Part shown: piece by piece, positions 1-6,501 of the stretch
How the letters are laid out: each line of letters opens with the position of its first letter
Position numbering within the stretch: the stretch's first letter is position 1
NCBI GenBank assembly: GCA_017421885.1
Contig: JAFOHJ010000261.1
Coordinates: 1 to 6,813 of the forward strand
Direction: 5' to 3'
Source of the DNA: Clostridia bacterium
Lineage (GTDB): Bacteria; Bacillota_A; Clostridia; Oscillospirales; Butyricicoccaceae
Length of the DNA stretch: 6,813 nt
Made by a program: the position numbers and the translations under genes
Notes under the pieces: generated by a model
Told to the model about the DNA's origin: nothing
Database searches by the model: none
The model's input: the letters and a program-made list of their open reading frames with translations, nothing else

Positions 1-365
1 CTGTCACCAACATTTGCAAGGATTACATTTTCATCCTTACAATAGGCAGCGACAAGAGTGGTGCCCATACCAACAAGATCTCTTTCGCGCGACGAAGCCT
101 CAAAAACCTCTGCATTAGCCTTCTTGGTGCAAGAAATCATGATACCTGCAATATCTCTCTCGCCTTTGAGATATTGTTCGGTAAAGTTTCTTCTGAAGCA
201 GCCCGATGCCATATTACTGGCAACCTCTCCGGCATTGGCACCACCCATACCATCAAAAACTGCAGCAATAATCGATCCGTCTTCAAACGTCTCGGACATA
301 TATGTATCTTCGTTAGGCGAGCCTTTTCGCACAACACCAACGTCAGTTACATTCCAAATCTTCAC
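1..365 (-). CDS. stp: PP2C-family Ser/Thr protein phosphatase (Stp/PrpC), 5' part only
   Basis: The gene runs off the left edge; 121 complete codons are present of a family usually about 240-250 residues long. Seen: NED at residues 18-20, FDGMGG at 37-42 with the metal-binding Asp38, then ANAGEVAS, GMGTTL at 99-104, and ANVGD at the edge. These are the first conserved motifs of bacterial PP2C enzymes, which use two metal ions to remove phosphate from Ser/Thr residues of cytoplasmic proteins. The start is GTG at 365-363, preceded by AGAGGTGA with 6 bases of spacing. An in-frame TGA, the rlmN stop, lies just upstream, so no longer start is possible. In Firmicutes this gene follows rlmN and precedes the PASTA-domain kinase PrkC/PknB, whose phosphorylation it reverses. 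The kinase would lie outside the window. Family assignment is firm; the stp/prpC name rests on context. Confidence 0.93.
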   Translation of the reverse strand, partial: MKIWNVTDVGVVRKGSPNEDTYMSETFEDGSIIAAVFDGMGGANAGEVASNMASGCFRRNFTEQYLKGERDIAGIMISCTKKANAEVFEASSRERDLVGMGTTLVAAYCKDENVILANVGD

Positions 366-371
366 GCAAAA

Positions 372-379
372 TCACCTCT
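372..379 (-). promoter_or_regulatory. Shine-Dalgarno of the phosphatase gene, overlapping the rlmN stop
   Basis: AGAGGTGA on the minus strand contains the rlmN TGA stop (374-372) and sits 6 bases before the GTG start at 365. It supports the GTG start and implies translational coupling to rlmN. Confidence 0.7.
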
Positions 380-1412
380 GTTCCTGCATTCTTCGGCGAA
401 GCTGGCCGCAGGATGCATCTATATCAGCGCCTAGATGCTGTCTTCTCACCGTAGTTGTTATATGGAAGCTCTCAAGTATCTTCTGAAAGTTCTGAAGATC
501 ATTTCTCGTGGAAGGCTTAAGAGGGCTTCCTTCTACATGATTGAGAGGAATAAGATTAACGTGACAGTTAAATCCTTTCAGAAGCCTTGCCAGCTCAAAA
601 GCGCAATCTCTGGTATCATTATCTCCGTTGATCATTGCATATTCAAAAGAGATCCTTCGTCCTGTAACTGCAAAATAATCGCGGCACGCCTTGATAAGCT
701 CACTTACGTTCCATCTCTTGTTTACCGGCATAAGTTTTGTGCGTATTTCATCATTAGGTGCATGAAGCGAAATGGACAGAGTAAGCTGCTTCTTGAGTTT
801 TGCAAGTTCGTAAATCTTGGGAACAAGGCCGCACGTGGACAACGAAATGTGTCTCATACCTATATTTACTCCCTTTTCATGGGAGACAAGATCAAGAAAA
901 GCCATGACATTATCATAGTTATCAAGAGGTTCACCGGTTCCCATAAGTACGATATTGGAAATACGGTTGCCGGAGTCCTTCTGTGCCATGATTACCTGAA
1001 GCAGTATCTCACCGGCTGTAAGGTTGCGAGTTGCTCCCTTTTCAAAAGATGCACAAAAGATACATCCCATCTTACATCCAGCCTGAGTGGAGATACAGAT
1101 ACTGTAGCCATGCTTATACTTCATAAGGACGGTTTCGATACTGTTGCCGTCACGAAGACCAAAAAGATATTTTATTGTGCCATCAATTTTAGAGCACTGC
1201 TTCGTAATGATCTCGAGCTTTTCGATATAAAATCGCTCGGCCATTTTGGCACGCATTGTCTTTGAGATATCACTCATTTCATCAAAAGACTCAACTCCCT
1301 GACTGAGCCATTTGAACACCTGAAGAGCCTTATATTTAGGCTCTCCCATTGCTGCGATTTCTTTTTCAAGCTCTTCGAGCCTGAGTGAGTTTATAGGAAT
1401 AAGTTCAGCCAC
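372..1412 (-). CDS. rlmN: Dual-specificity 23S rRNA A2503 / tRNA A37 C2-methyltransferase RlmN
   Basis: A radical-SAM enzyme of 346 residues, normal for the family. It makes 2-methyladenosine at A2503 of 23S rRNA, at the peptidyl-transferase centre and exit tunnel entrance, and in E. coli also at A37 of some tRNAs. Seen: SIETVL at 91-96, with a Glu in the position of the family's proposed general base. The [4Fe-4S] motif CxxxCxxC is at C113, C117 and C120, followed by the adjacent conserved FCAS. MGTGEP is at 157-162. The C-terminal ADIDASCGQL contains C335, the expected methyl-carrying Cys. All catalytic positions are intact. The start is GTG at 1412, with AAGGAGG 11 bases upstream inside the end of rsmB and a 2-base gap after the rsmB TAA. 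The next Met (residue 22) lies inside the conserved N-terminal domain and is too late. Cfr resistance methylase is the alternative, but context and the N-terminal domain favour RlmN. Confidence 0.96.
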   Translation of the reverse strand: MAELIPINSLRLEELEKEIAAMGEPKYKALQVFKWLSQGVESFDEMSDISKTMRAKMAERFYIEKLEIITKQCSKIDGTIKYLFGLRDGNSIETVLMKYKHGYSICISTQAGCKMGCIFCASFEKGATRNLTAGEILLQVIMAQKDSGNRISNIVLMGTGEPLDNYDNVMAFLDLVSHEKGVNIGMRHISLSTCGLVPKIYELAKLKKQLTLSISLHAPNDEIRTKLMPVNKRWNVSELIKACRDYFAVTGRRISFEYAMINGDNDTRDCAFELARLLKGFNCHVNLIPLNHVEGSPLKPSTRNDLQNFQKILESFHITTTVRRQHLGADIDASCGQLRRRMQEQR

Positions 1413-1414
1413 GA

Positions 1415-2743
1415 TTAAACAGGCCTCCTTTCCAGTTTAGAGATGAAAAATCCGTCAGTACCATGTCTGTGAGGCAGAAGTGTGATCATACCGTCGGTCT
1501 CTTCTCCGTTTATACTAAAGTTTACAAGTGAAAAATCTTTGTGTTCTTTGAGGAATGCACCAAGCATCAGCTCATTTTCTTCCGGCACAATCGTACAGGT
1601 AGTATAAATCATCTGACCACCTGGCTTCAGATAATGAGCCGCATTTTCAAGTATCTTCCTCTGAATGGGACGGAGACCTCCAATGGTGCTCTCATCCTTA
1701 AAGCGGATATCGGGTTTTTTTCGAATAATACCCAATCCTGAACAAGGGACATCACAAATAATGCGATCAAACGATTCCGCAAACTCTTCTCTGCGCTGAG
1801 TTGAATCGCTGCATGATACCTCAATTATATCTGTGCCATATCTTTTCGCATTAGCCGAAATAATATCAGCCTTATGCTGATAAACATCATTGGAAACAAC
1901 CATTCCGCGGTTCTTCATCATCTGTGCCGCAAGAAGGCTCTTTCCCCCGGGAGCAGCACATATATCAAGTACCCTGTCTCCGGGCTTAGGATCAAGAACC
2001 TTTACTGCATATTGAGATGCAGCATCCTGAACATAGAATAATCCGTCTGCAAAAAGATGACTTTTGAGTATAGCCGCAAGATCGGATACATACAGCGCAT
2101 TTTCAAGCCCCGGAACCGGCTCAAAACTGTTTTCTGATACTTCAAATGCCTTTTTTATAAAAGCTTCCATGTCTGTCTTAAGAGTATTTATCCTGATGAC
2201 TGGCTTTACACTCTCATTATCAGCCTTCATAAGCTGCTCAGCTTCTTCTGTACCGAATATTCTGACAAACTTTTTTGCCAGCCATACCGGATGGCTGTAT
2301 CTGATTGCCAGAGTTTCAATTTCATCTTTACCCTTAACTTCAGGCAGTGAATCCTTCTGACGAACAATCGTCCTGAGAACACCATTGGCAAAACCGGATG
2401 CTCTTGAATTGGGCGATTTTTTTATATAGTTTACCGCTTCATTTACTGCAGCACTGTCAGGGATCTTGTCCAGAAAAAGTATCTGATAGACTGCCGCTCT
2501 CATGGCTTCAAGAACCGCGAGAGATATTTTACTAATTTTTATCGAGCTGAAATGGGCGATATAGTAATCGATCAGACTGAGATTCTGAAGAACTCCGTAT
2601 GTAATATTGGTAGCAAGAGAAGCCTGAGCCCTGTTCAGAGGCTCAAGCTTGTTCTTCAGGTACAGATCGGGCCATGTGCCGGTCTTATGATGTTCCAAAA
2701 GTGCCTTAACGGCGATTTCTCTTTCAATACTCATATCTGTCAA
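1415..2743 (-). CDS. rsmB: 16S rRNA (cytosine-967-C5)-methyltransferase RsmB (Sun/Fmu)
   Basis: A full-length protein of 442 residues, normal for the family. It methylates C967 of 16S rRNA at C5 using S-adenosylmethionine. Seen: an N-terminal NusB-like RNA-binding domain (about 1-130, opening with REIAVKALL). A linker with RYSHPVWLAKKF precedes the Rossmann methyltransferase domain. SAM motif I DICAAPGGK is at 260-268. Motif IV DVPCSGLG is at 331-338 with C334, and motif VI TTCTIVPEEN at 381-390 with C383. The two cysteines are the pair used by m5C methyltransferases. The ending HGTDGFFISKLERR is typical. The start is uncertain: TTG at 2743 overlaps the metallopeptidase stop by 4 bases, while ATG at 2734 gives 439 residues and starts MSIEREI. 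Only a weak purine stretch (AGAAGAA, 2757-2751) precedes either, so coupling to the upstream gene is likely. Confidence 0.95.
   Translation of the reverse strand: MTDMSIEREIAVKALLEHHKTGTWPDLYLKNKLEPLNRAQASLATNITYGVLQNLSLIDYYIAHFSSIKISKISLAVLEAMRAAVYQILFLDKIPDSAAVNEAVNYIKKSPNSRASGFANGVLRTIVRQKDSLPEVKGKDEIETLAIRYSHPVWLAKKFVRIFGTEEAEQLMKADNESVKPVIRINTLKTDMEAFIKKAFEVSENSFEPVPGLENALYVSDLAAILKSHLFADGLFYVQDAASQYAVKVLDPKPGDRVLDICAAPGGKSLLAAQMMKNRGMVVSNDVYQHKADIISANAKRYGTDIIEVSCSDSTQRREEFAESFDRIICDVPCSGLGIIRKKPDIRFKDESTIGGLRPIQRKILENAAHYLKPGGQMIYTTCTIVPEENELMLGAFLKEHKDFSLVNFSINGEETDGMITLLPHRHGTDGFFISKLERRPV
1424..1433 (-). promoter_or_regulatory. Shine-Dalgarno of rlmN, inside the rsmB coding end
   Basis: GGAAAGGAGG on the minus strand is a strong match to the 16S rRNA 3' end, 11 bases before GTG at 1412. 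It lies within the last codons of rsmB and decides the non-ATG start of rlmN. Confidence 0.75.
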
Positions 2744-3429
2744 TCACGGTTTCTTCTGCCGCCAAAGCGGATAAGCAAACGCAGGAACTGCATAAGCGCT
2801 ACCAGAAGGGCGGCTACATAGGTAAGAGCTGCTGCCGAAAGTGTCTTCTGGGCGCCGGGCAGCTCGTCTTCATAAAGTATCTGAGTTTCTGCAATTGCAT
2901 CTATAGCTCTATTCGATGCGTTAAACTCGACAGGAAGTGTCACCAGCTGAAATACAACTGCAAGGAAAAATGCAGCAAGTCCCAGCTGAACAAAATGAAA
3001 GGCATCAAAGAATATGCCCATAAAAATGAGGGGTGTTGCAAGCTGCGAGCCTATCTGTGTTATTGGAATAATAACCGACCTGACTCTTATGGGAAAATAA
3101 TTATATGCATACTGTACGGCATGACCTGCTTCATGTGCGGCAACACCTACAGCCGCAACCGAAGCAGAATCATATACACTGTCTGACAGCCTGATGACAT
3201 TTGTCTTAGGATCATAATGATCGGTAAGACTACCCGATACCCTTTCTATTCTGACATCTGCAATGCCGTTTGCTCTAAGCACCGCCATTGCAGCCTGGGC
3301 TCCTGTAACTCCTCTGCGAGTGCCCTGACGCGAATATTTTTCAAATGTCGAGTTGACCTTGCTCTGAGCATACATTGAAAAAATGATGGCCGGAAGAACA
3401 AGAATTATATAATAGCTGTCGATATACAT
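2740..3429 (-). CDS. Membrane neutral zinc metallopeptidase, YugP type (PF04298)
   Basis: A predicted integral-membrane metalloprotease of 229 residues, close to the length of B. subtilis YugP. Seen: a hydrophobic N-terminal segment (about 5-20, YYIILVLPAIIFSMYA), then a hydrophilic stretch with GVTGAQAAMAVLRANGI. The zinc motif HEAGH is at 99-103 within AAHEAGHAVQYA. Hydrophobic segments follow at about 113-145, 146-167 and 198-221. VEFNASNRA contains E168, the likely third zinc ligand by family pattern, and the C-terminus is Arg-rich. The ATG at 3429 was chosen because AAAGGAG lies 7 bases upstream and YugP-like proteins begin this way. An upstream in-frame ATG at 3489 would add 20 unrelated residues inside fmt. 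The physiological substrate is unknown to me. The gene sits 14 bases after fmt and overlaps or abuts rsmB, so it is expressed with the translation genes. Confidence 0.92.
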   Translation of the reverse strand: MYIDSYYIILVLPAIIFSMYAQSKVNSTFEKYSRQGTRRGVTGAQAAMAVLRANGIADVRIERVSGSLTDHYDPKTNVIRLSDSVYDSASVAAVGVAAHEAGHAVQYAYNYFPIRVRSVIIPITQIGSQLATPLIFMGIFFDAFHFVQLGLAAFFLAVVFQLVTLPVEFNASNRAIDAIAETQILYEDELPGAQKTLSAAALTYVAALLVALMQFLRLLIRFGGRRNRD

Positions 3430-3436
3430 AGAAATG

Positions 3437-3443
3437 CTCCTTT
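3437..3443 (-). promoter_or_regulatory. Shine-Dalgarno deciding the metallopeptidase start
   Basis: AAAGGAG on the minus strand, directly after the fmt TAA and 7 bases before ATG at 3429. It rules in favour of the shorter start over the in-frame ATG at 3489. Confidence 0.8.
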
Positions 3444-4373
3444 TTATCTGAACGATTCGTTGAGCAGCTGAGGCTTTCCCCTGAAGCAAGCATCCGCTGC
3501 CATCCTCTTTTTACCGCTCAGCTGTACCTCTCTGATAAGAACAGTTCCCCCATTTGCCTGAACAAGCAAACCATGTTTGTCGCACTTGATGATCTGCCCG
3601 GGTTCTCTGCAACAGCTGTTGTCATTCAGAATACCGGAATAGAGCTTGATCTTCTCTTCACCAAGGAAGCCAAATGCTCCGGGGGCAGGGTCGTAACCTC
3701 TGATCTTGCCTGCGACTGTTTCTGCTGCATCCATAAAGGACACCTCTGCATCAGAATTTCTGATCATATGCGCATAGCAGGACAGACTGTCATCCTGTTT
3801 TACGGCTTTGACTGTTCCATTCTCAATTTGTTCCAAAGCCTCCAGCAGAAGCTCTCCGCCAACAACTGCCAGCTTATCATGAAGCGAGCCATAGCTGTCA
3901 TCATCTGCGATCTCAATGCTTCTTTTAAGCATCATATCGCCGGTATCAAGTCCCTTTTCCATCTGCATGATGGTAACACCGGTTTCTTTCTCACCATCGA
4001 GAAGAACAGCATTGATAGGGCTTGCGCCTCTGTACTTTGGCAGAAGCGAAGCATGAACATTAATGCATCCATACTTAGGCAGTTCAAGCACCGATACGGG
4101 AAGAATCACACCATATGCCGCTACAACAATGACATCGGGATCCAGTTCTCTCAGTATGTCAAGAACGCCCTCATCACGCATTCCCTTGGGCTGATATACA
4201 GGTATTCCTGCTTCAAGCGCTGTTACTTTAACAGGAGGAGGAAGCATTTTCATGCCTCTGTTCTTGGGTGTGTCGGCACGAGTAAAAACGGCCTGAACCT
4301 TATGTTCGCTGGCGAGCAGCGCCTTAAGCGATGCATCAGCAAACTCAGGTGTTCCCATAAAAACTATATTCAT
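3444..4373 (-). CDS. fmt: Methionyl-tRNA formyltransferase
   Basis: A complete protein of 309 residues, normal for the family. In the cytoplasm it transfers a formyl group from 10-formyl-tetrahydrofolate to Met on initiator tRNA. Seen: the N-terminal Rossmann domain opening MNIVFMGTPEFA. The catalytic region YGCINVHASLLPKYRGASPI carries N105 and H107, and GLDTGDM carries D143, giving the Asn-His-Asp trio. The insertion loop TPKNRGMKMLPPPVK (about 35-49) is the usual tRNA acceptor-arm loop. The C-terminal OB-like domain is from about 205, ending VQLSGKKRMAADACFRG. One oddity: the linker motif is GYDPAPGAF (227-235), where many homologues have NPWPGA, so the usual Trp is Ala. Whether that is lineage-typical cannot be told here. 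ATG at 4373 follows AAGGAAG by 7 bases. def lies 12 bases upstream, the standard pairing. Confidence 0.96.
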   Translation of the reverse strand: MNIVFMGTPEFADASLKALLASEHKVQAVFTRADTPKNRGMKMLPPPVKVTALEAGIPVYQPKGMRDEGVLDILRELDPDVIVVAAYGVILPVSVLELPKYGCINVHASLLPKYRGASPINAVLLDGEKETGVTIMQMEKGLDTGDMMLKRSIEIADDDSYGSLHDKLAVVGGELLLEALEQIENGTVKAVKQDDSLSCYAHMIRNSDAEVSFMDAAETVAGKIRGYDPAPGAFGFLGEEKIKLYSGILNDNSCCREPGQIIKCDKHGLLVQANGGTVLIREVQLSGKKRMAADACFRGKPQLLNESFR

Positions 4374-4380
4374 ATGCTAT

Positions 4381-4387
4381 CTTCCTT
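4381..4387 (-). promoter_or_regulatory. Shine-Dalgarno of fmt, overlapping the def stop
   Basis: AAGGAAG on the minus strand shares two bases with the def TAA stop (4388-4386) and sits 7 bases before the fmt ATG. This suggests coupled translation of def and fmt. Confidence 0.65.
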
Positions 4388-4862
4388 AGTTCTCTTCAAA
4401 ATATTCTTCAGGATCGATAAACTCTGTTGCCAATTCTGTAAAAATATGTCCGCTGAGATGATCGATCTCATGGCAGAAGGCACGTGCTGTAAAGCCTTCA
4501 GCTTCATATTCAAAGAAGTTGCCATGTCTATCCTGAGCCTTTACCTTAACTTTATTGGGACGCTCGACGATACCGAACTTACCGGGAACGCTGAGGCAAC
4601 CCTCAACCCCTTCCTGAACACCGCTGGCTTCTTCAATGACGGGATTGATTATCTCAAGATAACTGCCATCATCCAGCATTACCAGCGCGCAGGCTCTGAG
4701 GATACCTACCTGAGGAGCAGCAAGGCCTGCACCATCTGCCTTTCTGAGTGTGTCGTGCATATCATCGAGCAGAACATGAAGTCTTTCATTAAAATCTGTA
4801 ACGGGTCTGCATTTTTTTGCGAGAACAGGCTCGCCGACCTGAACTATATTTCTGATTGCCAT
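4386..4862 (-). CDS. def: Peptide deformylase
   Basis: A complete protein of 158 residues, in the normal range. It removes the N-formyl group from the initiator Met of nascent proteins at the ribosome, undoing the Fmt reaction after initiation. All three family motifs are present: GAGLAAPQ at 44-51, EGCLSVP at 87-93 with metal ligand C89, and HEIDH at 131-135 with ligands H131 and H135 and catalytic E132. The usual HLDG after the motif reads HLSG here (S137), a non-catalytic change. The short acidic tail (IDPEEYFEEN) fits the shorter bacterial deformylases. ATG at 4862 is preceded by AGGAGG with 9 bases of spacing. The gene starts 13 bases after the priA stop and is followed 12 bases later by fmt. 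Confidence 0.97.
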   Translation of the reverse strand: MAIRNIVQVGEPVLAKKCRPVTDFNERLHVLLDDMHDTLRKADGAGLAAPQVGILRACALVMLDDGSYLEIINPVIEEASGVQEGVEGCLSVPGKFGIVERPNKVKVKAQDRHGNFFEYEAEGFTARAFCHEIDHLSGHIFTELATEFIDPEEYFEEN

Positions 4863-4871
4863 ATCTATATT

Positions 4872-4877
4872 CCTCCT
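4872..4877 (-). promoter_or_regulatory. Shine-Dalgarno of def, overlapping the priA stop
   Basis: AGGAGG on the minus strand shares its first two bases with the priA TAG stop (4878-4876) and lies 9 bases before the def ATG. It is a strong site, so def may be translated well even if priA translation stops early at the internal TGA. Confidence 0.8.
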
Positions 4878-6498
4878 AAAAACTGAATGTATTTATATCG
4901 GCCGCAACAGATATCCCTTTCGATACCGCAAGTGATGCAAACCATGCAAGAATATCACTCACCAGGGCGCGGCTTGTCTTAGTTTCTTTTCCTTTAAAAA
5001 CGACCGTATAACGGTATTTATTGTTCACCTTTGCTATTGCGGCCGGAGCCGGGCCAAGCACAGGCGAAGATATTTCTTTATATTTTCCATCAAATGCCGA
5101 TTTAAGGCCTTTTGCTATGGCATCTGCCGCCTGTTTAACACGTTCTTCATCTTCTCCGGACAGGAAAAAGGTGAAAATATCATAAAAAGGCGGAGCTTTG
5201 ACCAGCTGTCTGACATCGATCTCATAATCAAAAAAAGCTCTGTAGTCCTGAGCTGCTGCCGCCCTGATGACAGGATTTGACGGAGAAAAGCTCTGAATGA
5301 CCGCTCTGCCAAGCTTTTCTCGCCTGCCGGCTCTGCCAACAACCTGAGAAATCAGCGAAAAGCTGCGTTCTCCCGCAAGATAACTACCGCTCTGAAGCGC
5401 CTGATCAGCATCAATGACGCCCACCAGGGTGACATCCAGAAAGTCAAGGCCTTTTGCTACCATCTGAGTTCCAAGCAAAATATCAGCCTCTTTATTTCCA
5501 AAGGCATCAAGTATTTCTTCGTGCGATTTTCTGCCCTCAGTTGTGTCAGCATCCATTCTCATAACTCTTGCCTGTGGATAAAGCTCAGCTATCTCATTTT
5601 CGATCTTTTGTGTGCCAATACCCACAAGTTTTATATGACCGCCACCACACTCGGGGCATTTATCCATCAGGGGGACTGAATAACCACAGTGATGACACAT
5701 GAGTCTTCCATTTGCCGAATGATAGGTCAGTGATACACTGCAGTTTTCACACTCGGGCACATAGCCGCAGTCTACACACATTGCCATTTTCGAATTTCCG
5801 CGACGATTGATGAACAATATACTCTGCTCTCCAAGTGCGAGGTTCATCGTAAGCTCGTCTCTGAGAGTCTTGCCTATCGAAAGATCCTCTCCGCTTTTAA
5901 GACTCTCTTTCATATCGGCAATGATCGTTCTGGGAAGCGCAGCATCGTTATATCTCTCATCAAGAGTATAAAGACTGTATCGACCCTCTATGGCATTGTA
6001 ATAGCTTTCGACCGATGGTGTTGCCGAACCGAGGAGTAGTGGACAACCTGCCTTAACACATCGGTACTTGGCAACCTCAATGGCATGATATCTTGGTGCC
6101 GATTCCGACTTATAAGTAGTCTCATGTTCTTCATCGATAATTATAATACCCAGATTATCAAGAGGCGCAAACACAGCGCTTCGGGTGCCGATAACTATAT
6201 CAGCCCTTCCCATCTTCACGCGCATATATTCTTTGTATCGCTCCTGATCAGTCAAGGTACTGTGCATTACAGCTACTCTACTGCCAAAATGCCGTCTGAA
6301 TCCCCTAACCATCTGCGGTGTAAGAGCAATTTCAGGAACCAGCATTATTGCCGTTTTGCCCTGCGATACAACCTTTCGTATCAACTCAACATAAACAGCT
6401 GTTTTGCCGCTTCCGGTTACTCCGTGAAGCAGAGCACAGCCGGCCCCTCCGCTGTCTATCATATCGGAAAGACTGTCGTATATCTCCTTTTGCTTCAA
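4876..6498 (-). CDS. priA: Primosomal protein N' (PriA) helicase, helicase and C-terminal part; downstream of an in-frame stop
   Basis: Superfamily 2 DNA helicase that recognises stalled or abandoned replication forks, unwinds the lagging arm and starts primosome reassembly. Numbering is from the codon after the TGA. Walker A GVTGSGKT is at 26-33, DEEH at 122-125 and GSAT at 157-160. Eight cysteines (241, 244, 250, 253, 268, 271, 281, 284) form the PriA two-zinc module. GTQMVAKGLDF is at 343-353 and QVVGRAGR at 385-392. A C-terminal domain runs from about 430 (APPF at 435-438) to a natural TAG. All helicase motifs are intact. The first codon, TTG at 6498, is only the first codon after the TGA and has no good Shine-Dalgarno. 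The first ATG is at 6462, with AAAGGAG ending 21 bases upstream, too far to be convincing. Most likely this is the 3' part of one priA gene whose middle carries a nonsense codon. Confidence 0.9.
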   Translation of the reverse strand: MKQKEIYDSLSDMIDSGGAGCALLHGVTGSGKTAVYVELIRKVVSQGKTAIMLVPEIALTPQMVRGFRRHFGSRVAVMHSTLTDQERYKEYMRVKMGRADIVIGTRSAVFAPLDNLGIIIIDEEHETTYKSESAPRYHAIEVAKYRCVKAGCPLLLGSATPSVESYYNAIEGRYSLYTLDERYNDAALPRTIIADMKESLKSGEDLSIGKTLRDELTMNLALGEQSILFINRRGNSKMAMCVDCGYVPECENCSVSLTYHSANGRLMCHHCGYSVPLMDKCPECGGGHIKLVGIGTQKIENEIAELYPQARVMRMDADTTEGRKSHEEILDAFGNKEADILLGTQMVAKGLDFLDVTLVGVIDADQALQSGSYLAGERSFSLISQVVGRAGRREKLGRAVIQSFSPSNPVIRAAAAQDYRAFFDYEIDVRQLVKAPPFYDIFTFFLSGEDEERVKQAADAIAKGLKSAFDGKYKEISSPVLGPAPAAIAKVNNKYRYTVVFKGKETKTSRALVSDILAWFASLAVSKGISVAADINTFSF

Positions 6499-6501
6499 TC
6501 A
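6499..6501 (-). other. In-frame TGA interrupting priA
   Basis: A single TGA separates two same-frame PriA segments: ...SEAFVL, stop, LKQKEIYDSL.... The helicase domain of PriA normally begins with a pattern like L-(N/T/S)-x-x-Q, and here the stop falls on the N/T/S position. One base change from TCA (Ser) to TGA would explain it. No insertion or deletion is needed. Confidence 0.85.

Noticed and set aside
435..1265. Plus-strand open frame of 276 codons opposite rlmN
   Set aside because: It has no ribosome site and no protein-like motifs, and rlmN on the other strand is complete with all catalytic residues. Treated as an antisense shadow.
3427..3489. Longer metallopeptidase start at 3489, adding 20 residues
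   Set aside because: The extra residues lie inside fmt and do not resemble a YugP N-terminus. The ATG at 3429 has a strong, well-spaced AAAGGAG.
3573..4886. Plus-strand open frame of 437 codons opposite fmt and def
   Set aside because: It is unusually long, but it has no Shine-Dalgarno before its ATG and a Cys/Ser/Ile-rich composition without recognisable domains. It lies entirely opposite two confidently assigned genes, so it is a shadow of their codon structure.
6499..6501. TGA read as Trp (altered genetic code) or as selenocysteine
   Set aside because: TGA ends rlmN and the metallopeptidase at the expected C-termini, and TGG is used for Trp. No other gene here has an internal TGA, and the site is not a Cys or Trp position in PriA. 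I see no reason to propose a SECIS element.
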